From Leclercia sp. 29361 (GTDB taxonomy: Bacteria > Pseudomonadota > Gammaproteobacteria > Enterobacterales > Enterobacteriaceae), in NCBI RefSeq assembly GCF_011290365.1, contig NZ_CP049786.1:558001-622000 (forward strand): 64,000 nucleotides of DNA, read 5' to 3'. Shown here one piece after another: positions 9,841-18,528 of the stretch; the first letter of the stretch is position 1, and the number at the start of each line of letters is the position of its first letter. The position numbers and the translations under genes were made by a program. Below the pieces are notes generated by a model. That model was not told the origin of the DNA, searched no databases, and was given only the letters and a program-made list of their open reading frames with translations.

Positions 9841-11454
9841 ATGTACACCATTACCAACCCGATTCTGACCGGCTTCAACCCGGACCCGTCGATGTGCCGT
9901 CAGGGCGAGGATTACTACATTGCCACCTCGACCTTTGAGTGGTTCCCGGGGGTGCGGATTTACCACTCCCGCGACCTGAAAAACTGGCGGCTGGTGAGCA
10001 CCCCGCTGGATCGCGTGTCGATGCTGGATATGAAGGGCAACCCCGATTCCGGCGGCATCTGGGCGCCATGCCTGAGCTACGCCGACGGGCAGTTCTGGCT
10101 GCTCTACACCGATGTGAAAATTGTCGATTCGCCGTGGAAAAACGGGCGTAACTTCCTGGTGACCGCCCCCTCCATCGAAGGCCCGTGGAGCGAGCCGATC
10201 CCGATGGGCAACGGCGGGTTCGATCCCTCCCTGTTCCACGACGACGATGGCCGCAAATACTACATCTACCGCCCGTGGGGGCCGCGTCATCACAGCAACC
10301 CGCATAACACCATCGTGATGCAGGAGTTTGATCCGCAGACCCGCACCCTGTCGCCTGAGCGTAAAACCCTCTTCACCGGCACGCCGCTGTGCTACACCGA
10401 AGGGGCGCATATTTACCGCAAGGACGGCTGGTACTATCTGCTGGTCGCCGAAGGGGGCACCAGCTACGAGCACGCGGTGGTGGTGCTGCGGGCAAAAACG
10501 CTGGACGGCCCGTACGAGCTGCACCCGGAGGTGACGATGATGACCAGCTGGCATCTGCCGGAGAACCCGCTGCAAAAAAGCGGGCACGGCTCGCTGCTCC
10601 AGACCCACACCGGGGAGTGGTATATGGCCTGGCTCACCAGCCGCCCGCAGCGTCTGCCGGGCATTCCGCTGCTGGCCTCCGGTGGGCGCGGATATTGCTC
10701 CCTGGGGCGTGAGACAGGGATCGCACGCATCGAGTGGCGCGACGGCTGGCCGTACGTGGAAGGGGGTAAACACGCCCAGCTGACGGTGCCGGGCCCGCAG
10801 ATGACCGAGAGTCCGGGCGCGGTGCAGCCCGACTGGCGGGATGATTTCGACGGCGAGCGCCTCGATCCGGAGTTACAGACCCTGCGCATTCCGTTCGACG
10901 ATAGCCTCGGCTCCCTGCGGGCGCGTAAAGGCTTTTTACGCCTGTACGGCAACGACTCCCTCAACTCGACCTTCACCCAGTCCACCGTGGCGCGCCGCTG
11001 GCAGCACTTTGCCTTCCGCGCGGAAACGCGGATGGAGTTCGCCCCGCGTCACTTCCAGCAGAGCGCGGGCCTGACCTGCTACTACAACAGCAAAAACTGG
11101 AGCTACTGCTTTGTCGATTTCGAGGAGGGGCAGGGCAGAACCATCAAGGTTATCCAGCTTGACCACAACGTGCCGTCGTGGCCGCTGCACGAGCAGCCTA
11201 TTCCGGTGCCGGAGAGCGCAAAGAGCATCTGGCTGCGCGTGGAAGTGGATAAACTGGTCTATCGCTACAGTTACTCCTTTGACGGGGAGCAGTGGCACAC
11301 CGTGCCCGTCACGTATGAGGCGTGGAAACTGTCGGATGATTATATCGGCGGGCGCGGCTTCTTCACCGGCGCCTTTGTGGGGCTGCACTGCGAGGACATC
11401 AGCGGTGACGGCTGCCACGCTGATTTTGATTACTTCACCTACGAGCCGGTATAA
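9841..11454 (+). CDS. yagH: beta-xylosidase, GH43 family
   Basis: 537 residues, close to E. coli YagH. N-terminal five-bladed propeller with the GH43 start NPILTGFNPDPSMC (catalytic base Asp near residue 14), IWAPCLSY near 73 and TEGAHIY near 187 (catalytic acid Glu); a C-terminal jelly-roll domain (about 325-537) as in xylan 1,4-beta-xylosidases. AAGGAGGAGG precedes the ATG by 5-6 bases. Last gene of the yagEFGH operon; with its transporter broken, its substrate may no longer enter by this route. Confidence 0.93.
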   Translation: MYTITNPILTGFNPDPSMCRQGEDYYIATSTFEWFPGVRIYHSRDLKNWRLVSTPLDRVSMLDMKGNPDSGGIWAPCLSYADGQFWLLYTDVKIVDSPWKNGRNFLVTAPSIEGPWSEPIPMGNGGFDPSLFHDDDGRKYYIYRPWGPRHHSNPHNTIVMQEFDPQTRTLSPERKTLFTGTPLCYTEGAHIYRKDGWYYLLVAEGGTSYEHAVVVLRAKTLDGPYELHPEVTMMTSWHLPENPLQKSGHGSLLQTHTGEWYMAWLTSRPQRLPGIPLLASGGRGYCSLGRETGIARIEWRDGWPYVEGGKHAQLTVPGPQMTESPGAVQPDWRDDFDGERLDPELQTLRIPFDDSLGSLRARKGFLRLYGNDSLNSTFTQSTVARRWQHFAFRAETRMEFAPRHFQQSAGLTCYYNSKNWSYCFVDFEEGQGRTIKVIQLDHNVPSWPLHEQPIPVPESAKSIWLRVEVDKLVYRYSYSFDGEQWHTVPVTYEAWKLSDDYIGGRGFFTGAFVGLHCEDISGDGCHADFDYFTYEPV

Positions 11455-11458
11455 CGGC

Positions 11459-12217
11459 TCAGGCCGGGTAGCCCAGGGCGCGTGAGAGCTGGCGCCCGGC
11501 CTCCTGCAACTGCTCGCGGAAGTGGGTCAGTTCAGCATCATCAACACGCGAGGTCAGGGTCGACAGGCTAAGGGCGGCGATCACCCGGGATTCGTGGTTG
11601 CGCACCGGGACCGACACGCAGCGCACCCCCTGCTCGTTCTCTTCGCTGTCGAGGGCATAACCCTGCTCGCGGGTTTGCGCCAGCGCGGCCAGCAGCGCCT
11701 CGCGTGAGGCCAGGGTCGCGGGAGTAAAGGTGGTGTACTGATAACCCTCCAGCAGGGTGTTCAGCTCGGCGTCGCTCAGCCAGGCGATCAACACCTTGCC
11801 GATGGCGGTGGCGTGCACCGGCAGGCGACGGCCTATGCGCGAGTAGGCGATGGCCGCCAGCTTGCCTTCAATCTTCTCGATATAGACCCCTTCGCGCCCG
11901 TCCAGAATGCCCAGATGGGTGGTCTGGCCGGTGCGCTCCGACAGCTCTGTCAGCCAGTGCTTCGCCTTCTGGCGAATATCCATGGTGCTCACCACAAAGT
12001 GACCGCGCTCGACCAGCTTCATGCCTGGGCGGTATTTGCCGTTCTCCGGATTCTGATCGATATAGCCGTGCAGCTGCAGGGTTTTGAGAAGCGAGTGGAT
12101 TGTGCTCTTGCTCAGGCCCATCTGTTTACTGATGTCGGTGATTTTGAGTTCCGTCGCCTGCTCGTTAAACAGATCGAGGATCTGCAAGGCACGTTCAACA
12201 GATTGAATAATAGGCAT
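11459..12217 (-). CDS. xynR: IclR-family regulator of the yag/xylonate genes
   Basis: 252 residues, same as E. coli XynR (YagI). Winged helix-turn-helix at about 1-65 (MGLSKSTIHSLLKTL) and an IclR effector domain at about 80-250 with HATAIGKVLIAWL and GVRCVSVPV. In E. coli XynR represses yagEF. It converges on yagH with a 4-bp gap. The likely operator is the palindrome at 5396-5414; no matching TGTTCTA palindrome was seen in front of xynR itself. Confidence 0.93.
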   Translation of the reverse strand: MPIIQSVERALQILDLFNEQATELKITDISKQMGLSKSTIHSLLKTLQLHGYIDQNPENGKYRPGMKLVERGHFVVSTMDIRQKAKHWLTELSERTGQTTHLGILDGREGVYIEKIEGKLAAIAYSRIGRRLPVHATAIGKVLIAWLSDAELNTLLEGYQYTTFTPATLASREALLAALAQTREQGYALDSEENEQGVRCVSVPVRNHESRVIAALSLSTLTSRVDDAELTHFREQLQEAGRQLSRALGYPA

Positions 12218-12484
12218 AAGATCGGCACATCCGCGCTGGAATTAAGGCCAAAACCTACCCTGTTTGCGCTGAAAAATCAATCGACCCGGCAGGCGCGGCC
12301 CCGGCTGATCGCAATAACGGCCCTGATGAGCATGGCTGTAAAATTTGACTTAAGTCATATCTGATGCTTATGGATTGCAATTAAAAAGATAGGCTGTGCC
12401 TATTACTCATAGGGTAATTGTTCTTTTACACTCATTAACCGTATGGCTTTCCGCATTTTGCATGGCTCGTTTAAAAGGTATTTT

Positions 12485-12847
12485 ATGACTGCTTCGAAAA
12501 CATGGATCTCTTTGGGTACAATTGCCAGTCCGGCTACTGGAACGTTATTTTCCAAAATTCTTACTCAGCACAATCATAAATATATTCTGTGGTATAACGG
12601 CGAGCAGCTATTTAAACCCGGCGACAAAATAGAGGTGTGTTACAACCGTCTATTCGTCAATGACGAGCTATGCGATATCAATATCTTGCAGATCGACAAA
12701 TACAGTCCCACCCTGTGGCGCGTGATGCACAACATGTCCAGCTGCCCCGGCCATCGCGAGCCTGACAGTACGACGTGCACTGCTACGGCAAAATGTATTT
12801 TTAAAAAGTGCCCCTACGGCAAGACGCGGGTCGCGGCAAATAATTAA
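12485..12847 (+). CDS. hypothetical protein with C-terminal cysteine cluster
   Basis: 120 residues from 12485 (AAAAGG six bases upstream); an upstream ATG at 12443 lacks a site. Not recognised. N-terminal half is beta-rich (WISLGTIASPATG, KYILWYNGEQLFKPGDKIEVCY); the C-terminal 30 residues hold four Cys and a His (CPGHREPDSTTC, CIFKKCPYG), suggesting a metal site or disulfides. No signal peptide or membrane segment. It converges on argI across a shared terminator. AT content is higher than its neighbours, hinting at separate acquisition. Confidence 0.65.
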   Translation: MTASKTWISLGTIASPATGTLFSKILTQHNHKYILWYNGEQLFKPGDKIEVCYNRLFVNDELCDINILQIDKYSPTLWRVMHNMSSCPGHREPDSTTCTATAKCIFKKCPYGKTRVAANN

Positions 12848-12872
12848 TATCCCGAGTGGATAATATAAATAT

Positions 12873-12899
12873 CAGGAGGGCGACAACCCTCCCGTGATT
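12873..12899. terminator. bidirectional terminator between the Cys-cluster ORF and argI
   Basis: AGGAGGG-CGACAA-CCCTCC hairpin flanked by AT-rich runs (TGATTTT on the plus side, ATATTTATATT on the minus side), between the stops of two convergent genes. Confidence 0.7.
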
Positions 12900-12912
12900 T
12901 TAAACGCAGAGA

Positions 12913-13917
12913 TTATTCACCCAGCGTGGCGACCATCACCGCTTTAATGGTGTGCATCCGGTTCTCAGCCTGATCAAATACAATACTCGCCGCCGACTCA
13001 AATACCTCGTCCGTCACTTCCATCCCGCCGTGCAGATCGAACTCCTTCGCCATCTGCTGACCCAGGGTGGTCTGGTCATCGTGGAACGCCGGCAGACAGT
13101 GCAGGAACTTCACGTCCGGGTTACCGGTAAGCGCCATCATCTGGCTGTTCACCTGGTAGCCGCGCAGCAGCGCAATCCGCTCCGCCCACTTCTCTTTGGC
13201 TTCGCCCATCGACACCCACACGTCGGTATAGATAAAGTCCGCGCCCTTCACCCCCGTGGCGACATCTTCGGTCAGGGTGATTTTGCCGCCGTTCTTCTCT
13301 GCCAGGGCGCTGCACTCCGCCACCAGGCTCTCTTCCGGCCAGCAGGCTTTCGGGGCCGCCAGACGCAGATCCAGCCCGGTGAGCGCCGCCGCTTCCAGCA
13401 TCGAGTTACCCATGTTGTTACGCGCGTCGCCGGTATAGACCAGCACCATCTCGTTAAACGCCTTACCCGGGAGATGCTCCTGCATGGTGAGCAGGTCGGC
13501 TAACAGCTGGGTCGGATGGAACTCGTTGGTCAGCCCGTTCCACACCGGCACGCCGGCAAATTCCGCCAGGGTTTCGACAACAATCTGGCCATGACCGCGA
13601 TACTGAATGCCGTCGTACATCCGCCCCAGCACGCGGGCGGTATCCTTAATTGATTCTTTATGCCCAATCTGGCTGCCGCTCGGCCCCAGATAAGTTACGC
13701 GTGCGCCCTGGTCAAATGCGGCAACTTCGAAAGAGCATCGGGTGCGGGTTGAGTCTTTTTCGAAGATGAGCGCGATATTTTTTCCAGTAAGCTTCTGTAC
13801 TTCAATCCCTTTTTTCTTATCGGACTTCAGCTGTGCCGACAGGGCAAGCAGGGAGTTGAGCTGTGCAGGGGTAAAATCGAGCAATTTCAGGAAGTGTTTT
13901 TTATACAGTTCAGACAT
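12913..13917 (-). CDS. argI: ornithine carbamoyltransferase
   Basis: 334 residues from 13917 (MSELYKKH), with GAGG 5 bases upstream; a longer frame from 13935 lacks a site. Makes citrulline from ornithine and carbamoyl phosphate in arginine synthesis. STRTR carbamoyl-phosphate loop near 56, [11 protein letters not shown] near 133 and HCLPAFHD near 273. Location (beside rraB, miaE and pyrBI) says argI, but the sequence resembles my recollection of E. coli K-12 ArgF ([29 protein letters not shown] end) more than K-12 ArgI. Tandem ARG boxes upstream indicate ArgR repression. Confidence 0.97.
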   Translation of the reverse strand: MSELYKKHFLKLLDFTPAQLNSLLALSAQLKSDKKKGIEVQKLTGKNIALIFEKDSTRTRCSFEVAAFDQGARVTYLGPSGSQIGHKESIKDTARVLGRMYDGIQYRGHGQIVVETLAEFAGVPVWNGLTNEFHPTQLLADLLTMQEHLPGKAFNEMVLVYTGDARNNMGNSMLEAAALTGLDLRLAAPKACWPEESLVAECSALAEKNGGKITLTEDVATGVKGADFIYTDVWVSMGEAKEKWAERIALLRGYQVNSQMMALTGNPDVKFLHCLPAFHDDQTTLGQQMAKEFDLHGGMEVTDEVFESAASIVFDQAENRMHTIKAVMVATLGE

Positions 13918-13946
13918 TTTATCCTCACATGGCAAAGGCCACTTTT

Positions 13947-13981
13947 TGAATTAAAATTCAATTTATATGTATCAATATGCA
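13947..13981. promoter_or_regulatory. tandem ARG boxes (ArgR operator)
   Basis: Box 1, TGAATTAAAATTCA (13947-13960), is a near-perfect ARG palindrome. Box 2, TGTATCAATATGCA (13968-13981), matches the consensus core at 11 of 14 positions. They are phased by 21 bp, i.e. two 18-bp boxes with a 3-bp gap, as required for an ArgR hexamer. They lie 30-64 bp ahead of argI. Confidence 0.93.
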
Positions 13982-14081
13982 GTTGCAACCCTGTTTCACA
14001 AATCTTTCTTACAAAGGTGGAGGCAAACACATCCGTGTGTGAAAATAGAAGTATCTGCCGCACTTTAAAGAGGAACGAGCC

Positions 14082-14504
14082 ATGGCAAACCCAGAACTGC
14101 TGGAAGAACAGCGCGAAGAGACGCGACTGATTATTGAAGAACTGCTGGAAGACGGCAGCGATCCGGATGCGCTGTACACCATCGAGCACCATTTCTCTGC
14201 GGATGATTTCGAAGCGCTGGAAAAGCTGGCGGTTGAAGCGTTCCGTCTGGGTTACGAAGTGACAGAGCCAGAAGAGCTGGAAGTGGAAGAGGGCGACACC
14301 GTCATCTGCTGCGACATCCTGAGCGAAGGCGCGCTGAAGGCAGAGCTGATCGACGCCCAGGTTGAACAGCTGATGGACCTGGCTGAACGTTTTGAAGTGG
14401 AATACGACGGCTGGGGCACCTACTTCGAAGATCCGAACGGCGAAGAGGGTGACGAAGAAGACGACGAAGATTTCGACGAAGACGATAACGGCGTGCGTCA
14501 CTAA
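14082..14504 (+). CDS. rraB: ribonuclease E inhibitor RraB
   Basis: 140 residues, very acidic, ending in a Glu/Asp run ([15 protein letters not shown]) before a short basic end. RraB binds the C-terminal scaffold of RNase E and changes degradosome composition and mRNA decay. Starts with [23 protein letters not shown] lies upstream of the ATG. Divergent from argI across the ARG boxes; miaE follows 45 bp downstream. Confidence 0.96.
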   Translation: MANPELLEEQREETRLIIEELLEDGSDPDALYTIEHHFSADDFEALEKLAVEAFRLGYEVTEPEELEVEEGDTVICCDILSEGALKAELIDAQVEQLMDLAERFEVEYDGWGTYFEDPNGEEGDEEDDEDFDEDDNGVRH

Positions 14505-14513
14505 GTATGATTT

Positions 14514-14533
14514 GCGGCAGCTTCGGCTGCCGC
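14514..14533 (+). terminator. palindrome between rraB and miaE
   Basis: GCGGCAG-CTTCG-GCTGCCGC stem-loop with a UUCG-type loop, then CTACTTT. There is no long T run, so it may only partly terminate rraB transcripts or stabilise their 3' end. Confidence 0.5.
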
Positions 14534-14549
14534 TACTTTAAGGCAGAAA

Positions 14550-15308
14550 ATGGATTACCCGCAGATACTCGCCCCTGTTCTCAACTTCCTCCAGTGCCCG
14601 ACCCCGCAAGCATGGATTGATAAAGCCCGCGACCCGGCCAACCTGCCGCTGCTGCTCACCGACCATATGGTGTGCGAACTTAAAGCCGCCCAGACCGCGC
14701 TATTATTAGTGCGAAAATACGTTGCCGACGAGAGCGGTGCCGACGCCCTGCTCGAGTGGCTCAAGCCCTATGAAGCCTTTACCTTCCGTGAAGGCCCGGA
14801 ACCGGATTTTGTCGCCCTGCATAAGCAGATTGGCAAAAGCGTGATGCCGAAGACCAACGACCCCTGGGGCCAGGCGCTTATCGACAGCATGGTGCTGCTG
14901 ATTAAAGAGGAGCTGCACCACTTCTGGCAGGTGCGCGAGGCGATGCTCTCCCGCAACATCCCCTATGTCAAAATCACCGCCAGCCGCTACGCCAAAGGGA
15001 TGCTGTCCGCCGTGCGCACCCACGAGCCGCTGACGCTGATCGACAAGCTGATCTGCGGCGCCTACATCGAAGCGCGCTCCTGCGAACGCTTCGCCGCGCT
15101 GGCCCCGTTCCTCGACGAGGAGTTGCAGAAGTTTTATTTATCCTTACTGCGCTCCGAGGCGCGGCATTATCAGGACTATCTGACGCTTGCCCAACAGGTC
15201 AGCGATGACGATATCTCTCCCCGCATACAGCTTTTTGGCGAAATTGAAGCCACACTGATCTCATCACCGGACAATACGTTTCGCTTCCATAGCGGCGTGC
15301 CGGTGTAA
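14550..15308 (+). CDS. miaE: tRNA-(ms2io6A37) hydroxylase
   Basis: 252 residues. MiaE is a non-haem diiron monooxygenase that hydroxylates ms2i6A37 in tRNAs reading UNN codons. The helical bundle carries the metal-ligand motifs: Glu before LLTDHM near 30-37, EELHHF near 116, EARSCERF near 172 and SEARHYQDY near 205. AAGGCAGAAA precedes the ATG. Present in Salmonella and many enterobacteria between rraB and yjgM-like genes and, from memory, absent from E. coli. Confidence 0.95.
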   Translation: MDYPQILAPVLNFLQCPTPQAWIDKARDPANLPLLLTDHMVCELKAAQTALLLVRKYVADESGADALLEWLKPYEAFTFREGPEPDFVALHKQIGKSVMPKTNDPWGQALIDSMVLLIKEELHHFWQVREAMLSRNIPYVKITASRYAKGMLSAVRTHEPLTLIDKLICGAYIEARSCERFAALAPFLDEELQKFYLSLLRSEARHYQDYLTLAQQVSDDDISPRIQLFGEIEATLISSPDNTFRFHSGVPV

Positions 15309-15342
15309 ACCGGCATAGCTAAAGGAACAAGGATGCGTAACG

Positions 15343-16074
15343 ATGAGAAGAGCGTGGACTCGTATAGCAGTGGTAGCGGTTATCTCCGCAGCAGTGGCCT
15401 TCTGGGTTTATTACGACAAGCAGCGCCTGCAGAACACCCCCGAACATCGACTTGATACCGTTCTCAACGCCATGCCCTCCTGGCAGGTGCTGAAAGAGCA
15501 GGACCCCCGGTTTGTGACACGCATCCGTGAGCAGATCCTCACCATGCAGAAAGCGGGGGAGTCTGAGCAGGAGATCATCGACGTGGTCCAGCCGCAGATC
15601 CTCGCGCTGCAGATGTCTCGCCTGCAATATGCCCCCGACGCGAATGCGGTGGCCTGGATGACCATCAACATGGAGCAGACCGCCGCCATTCAGAAGGTGA
15701 GTGACGACGCCTGTTTCCGCTTCTTATTCCCGGCCGTGAAGGGGGGCGTCAACCCGATGCGTGTGCTGGATAAGCCGATGATGCAGCGCCGCCTGCAGGC
15801 CGACGCCGAGATGATGCGCGCGGGCTGGGGTAAAGATCGCCACACCGTTACCCCGGAGGAACATGCTGCCGCGGTGGATGATGTGCGGCCGATTATGCAG
15901 GAACTCGCCAGCCAGTACGGGGTGGCGATCCAGCTGCTGGTAATGCCGGAGAACGCAGTGGGCAAAGAGAAGCTCACCTGCGAGTTGGTGCAGGCGATGT
16001 GGGCCAAGGTGCTTGCGCTGCCGGAGCAGAAGGCGGCGAGGGTGATTCGGCTGGCGGTTACGGAACTGGATTGA
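15343..16074 (+). CDS. membrane-anchored hypothetical protein
   Basis: 243 residues. Short basic N-terminus MRRAWTR then one hydrophobic segment (about 8-24, IAVVAVISAAVAFWVYY) with no clear cleavage site, so probably an inner-membrane anchor with a periplasmic soluble domain. The rest is helical, with two Cys (CFRF near 130, CELV near 213). Family not recognised. Follows miaE by 34 bp and may share its transcript; leuX follows. Confidence 0.75.
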   Translation: MRRAWTRIAVVAVISAAVAFWVYYDKQRLQNTPEHRLDTVLNAMPSWQVLKEQDPRFVTRIREQILTMQKAGESEQEIIDVVQPQILALQMSRLQYAPDANAVAWMTINMEQTAAIQKVSDDACFRFLFPAVKGGVNPMRVLDKPMMQRRLQADAEMMRAGWGKDRHTVTPEEHAAAVDDVRPIMQELASQYGVAIQLLVMPENAVGKEKLTCELVQAMWAKVLALPEQKAARVIRLAVTELD

Positions 16075-16123
16075 TAGGGGCGCTGGTTTTTTGGGCACTT
16101 AGCGCGGTTTAGCGCGTCGCCGC

Positions 16124-16151
16124 TTGCATGGCGGCGCGCGACAGGTATAAT
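16124..16151 (+). promoter_or_regulatory. leuX promoter
   Basis: -35 TTGCAT (16124-16129), 16-bp spacer and perfect -10 TATAAT (16146-16151), 27 bp ahead of the mature tRNA end. Confidence 0.75.
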
Positions 16152-16178
16152 CCACAACGTTTCCGCATCCCCTTCAGT

Positions 16179-16263
16179 GCCGAAGTGGCGAAATCGGTAG
16201 ACGCAGTTGATTCAAAATCAACCGTAGAAATACGTGCCGGTTCGAGTCCGGCCTTCGGCACCA
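16179..16263 (+). tRNA. leuX: tRNA-Leu (anticodon CAA)
   Basis: 85 nt including encoded CCA. Acceptor stem GCCGAAG/CTTCGGC; class II variable arm CGTAGAAATACG; T loop GGTTCGAGTCC; anticodon loop TTCAAAA gives CAA, reading UUG. I recall an identical sequence for E. coli leuX. leuX 3' ends are classic integration sites for genomic islands, and an accessory region does follow here. Confidence 0.97.
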
Positions 16264-16278
16264 AAAGATGCAAAAATT

Positions 16279-16303
16279 AAGTCGCTTAAGGGCGGCTTTT
16301 TTT
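16279..16303 (+). terminator. leuX terminator
   Basis: AAGTCGC-TTAAG-GGCGGCTT stem-loop followed by a T run, 16 bp past the tRNA end. Confidence 0.75.
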
Positions 16304-16843
16304 GTGTCTGAGATGTGTTGTCATTAAGGTATCTTGCGCTTTTTCAGTCCACCTATTTCAGCTTATTCAATTTAAATTATTTGTTAATACTGATATATAA
16401 TATCTCCATAATTTTTTTAAATTGTTATTATAGTTGCCAGTTAATTATTTTTTATGCTCAAGAAATACATAAGCGCAATAGATTTATAACTTCTTATTAT
16501 AATAATTAACATTTAAAGGCATAATTAAGATATAATTTTCTGGGATTAAATGGTTTTTGCATAATTTTTTATGTGTATCTTGCAGAGAGTTTTCAGCCCT
16601 TTATGACTTACTTCTCAGTAAATGAATTAGTTAAATGTTATATTCGCAAAAGGTAGGTAAATGATTTTAATAGTTTAAGTTAGCTCTTTCATCTGTTGGA
16701 TTCATATTAAATAGTTTGCGGGCTGTGTAATGATGGATTTTATCAGCTAGTGTGATAATTTGGCGATATTTATATTTTATTATTTTTTTTCGTTTTAAAA
16801 TACATAATTGAAAATCTCAGACTGAGATGTAGAGGAAGGAAAA
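16304..16843. other. AT-rich gene-free stretch behind leuX
   Basis: About 540 bp, strikingly A+T-rich with T runs, and no credible ORF of more than 64 codons. No integrase gene and no repeat of the leuX 3' end were found by eye. It probably holds the promoter for the gene at 16844 and looks like xenogeneic, H-NS-type DNA. Confidence 0.6.
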
Positions 16844-17329
16844 ATGAAAAAATGGACTATCGAAGAAGACTGTAAATTACTCACTCTAACACGCCAACAT
16901 TTTTCATCATTGCTCAAGCATAAACGGTTGAATGCTACGATGCCATTTAGCCAGCTACTTTACACAGCATTTAACTCACCTGATCGTGATGCCGCAGCAT
17001 TGTTGTATCGACTCGAACAGGCAAAAATCCTGGCATTTGCTAGCCGTCCTGGAGGTGATCCCACTAAACAGCTGTTTCGCTGTCTGATAAACAATGATTT
17101 GGCGCTATACGATTACAGCCTCACCTTTCCCACTCTCAGAAAAGCATTGCATCCAGATACCGTTGCTGCAGCCCTAAACCACTTCACGATTAGCAATCCA
17201 CACGAACCTCTATCCAATACTATCAATGAAATTGCAAAAGCCTTGCATCTTGCTCCCATGCAAGTGGAAAAGATTCTGCTCGAAAGTGGACAAATAACCA
17301 TCAATAGTGACCTGCTCCCCGTTGATTAA
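16844..17329 (+). pseudogene. N-terminal fragment of an unknown island gene, cut by an IS element
   Basis: Reads 155 native residues and then enters the left end of the IS at 17308, adding SDLLPVD before a chance stop. The start is firm (GAGGAAGGAAAA before ATG). Helical, mostly polar; the first residues MKKWTIEEDCKLL recall a Myb/SANT-type opening, but no family was recognised. No signal peptide or membrane helix. Its true C-terminus is lost. It lies on the same strand as the helicase remnant on the other side of the IS, so the two probably belonged to one operon. Low GC compared with the argI side. Confidence 0.7.
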
Positions 17330-17378
17330 TACACCGCGATGTTAGTAATGTCTTCATAAGCCACATGAGGACATCCCC

Positions 17379-17642
17379 ATGAAGAAGCGTTTTTCCGACG
17401 AACAGATCATCAGTATTCTCCGCGAGGCTGAAGCCGGAGTTTCTGCCCGTGAACTCTGCCGTAAGCACGCCATTTCCGACGCCACGTTTTATACCTGGCG
17501 TAAGAAGTATGGCGGCATGGAGGTGCCTGAGGTTAAGCGCCTGAAGTCGCTTGAGGAAGAGAACGCCAGACTCAAGAAGCTGCTCGCCGAGGCCATGCTG
17601 GATAAGGAGGCGCTTCAGGTGGCTCTTGGGCGAAAGTACTGA
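17379..17642 (+). CDS. IS3-family transposase OrfA
   Basis: 87 residues. N-terminal HTH ([40 protein letters not shown]) and a C-terminal leucine-zipper-like coiled coil ([22 protein letters not shown]) for multimerisation. OrfA binds the IS ends. The end overlaps the -1 frame of orfB around GGGCGAAAGT (17628-17637), the expected site of programmed frameshifting to make the OrfAB transposase. Confidence 0.94.
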   Translation: MKKRFSDEQIISILREAEAGVSARELCRKHAISDATFYTWRKKYGGMEVPEVKRLKSLEEENARLKKLLAEAMLDKEALQVALGRKY

Positions 17643-17665
17643 CGACAGACCAGAAGCGCGAAGTC

Positions 17666-18499
17666 GTGGTGTTGATGTGTGATGCGACCGGTCTGTCGCA
17701 ACGTCGTGCCTGCAGACTCACAGGTTTGTCCCTGTCGACCTGCCGCTATGACGCTCAGCGTCCGGCGGCTGATGCCCATTTATCAGGGCGCATTACTGAA
17801 CTGGCACTGGAGCGCAGGCGTTTTGGCTACCGCCGCATATGGCAGTTACTGCGCCGTGAAGGGCTTCTGGTTAATCACAAGCGCGTGTACCGCCTTTATC
17901 ATCTGAACGGGCTGGGCGTTAAACGCAGACGTCGTCGTAAAGGGCTGGCAACAGAACGTCTGCCGCTGCTCCGCCCGGAGGCGCCCAACCTGACCTGGTC
18001 GATGGATTTCGTCATGGATGCGCTGGCTACTGGTCGCAGGATCAAGTGCCTTACCTGCGTCGATGACTTCACAAAGGAATGCCTGACGGTCACTGTTGCC
18101 TTCGGGATTTCAGGCGTGCAGGTCACGCGTATTCTGGACAGCATTGCGCTGTTTCGCGGCTATCCGGCTACGATAAGAACCGATCAGGGCCCGGAGTTTA
18201 CCTGCCGCGCGCTCGATCAGTGGGCCTTTGAGCATGGAGTGGAGCTGCGACTTATCCAGCCCGGCAAGCCGACGCAGAACGGATTTATTGAGAGTTTTAA
18301 CGGACGCTTTCGCGATGAATGCCTGAATGAACACTGGTTCAGCGACGTCAATCATGCCAGGAAAACCATCAGCGAATGGCGTCAGGATTATAACGAATGT
18401 CGCCCGCACTCCACGCTGAATTATCAGACGCCGTCTGAATTTGCAGCGAGCTGGAGAAAGGGTAATTCTGAGAGTGAAGGATCCGACATTACTAACTGA
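17666..18499 (+). CDS. IS3-family transposase OrfB (DDE integrase core)
   Basis: 277 residues from the first possible start, but the frame is open from about 17633 and is probably reached by -1 frameshift from orfA. Contains an HTH_21 region ([15 protein letters not shown]) and the rve catalytic core: SMDFVMD (first Asp), RTDQGPEF (second Asp) and [16 protein letters not shown] (Glu). The C-terminal [12 protein letters not shown] is typical of the group. Full length and uninterrupted. Confidence 0.94.
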   Translation: MVLMCDATGLSQRRACRLTGLSLSTCRYDAQRPAADAHLSGRITELALERRRFGYRRIWQLLRREGLLVNHKRVYRLYHLNGLGVKRRRRRKGLATERLPLLRPEAPNLTWSMDFVMDALATGRRIKCLTCVDDFTKECLTVTVAFGISGVQVTRILDSIALFRGYPATIRTDQGPEFTCRALDQWAFEHGVELRLIQPGKPTQNGFIESFNGRFRDECLNEHWFSDVNHARKTISEWRQDYNECRPHSTLNYQTPSEFAASWRKGNSESEGSDITN

Positions 18500-18528
18500 G
18501 CCTTGTATCTAATCCTGGGGGCAGGTCA

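Larger units (their letters stand above)
17308..18528 (+). mobile_element. IS3-family insertion sequence (IS407-like group)
   Basis: 1221 bp. Left end TGACCTGCTCCCC..., right end (inverted) TGACCTGCCCCCAGG...; further inside, both ends share TTAGTAATGTC, giving an imperfect terminal repeat of about 44 bp. It carries orfA and orfB with intact HTH and DDE motifs, so it may be active. The 4-bp flanks differ (ATAG against CCAG), so no target duplication remains; together with truncated genes on both sides this indicates a deletion next to the IS. Confidence 0.92.
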
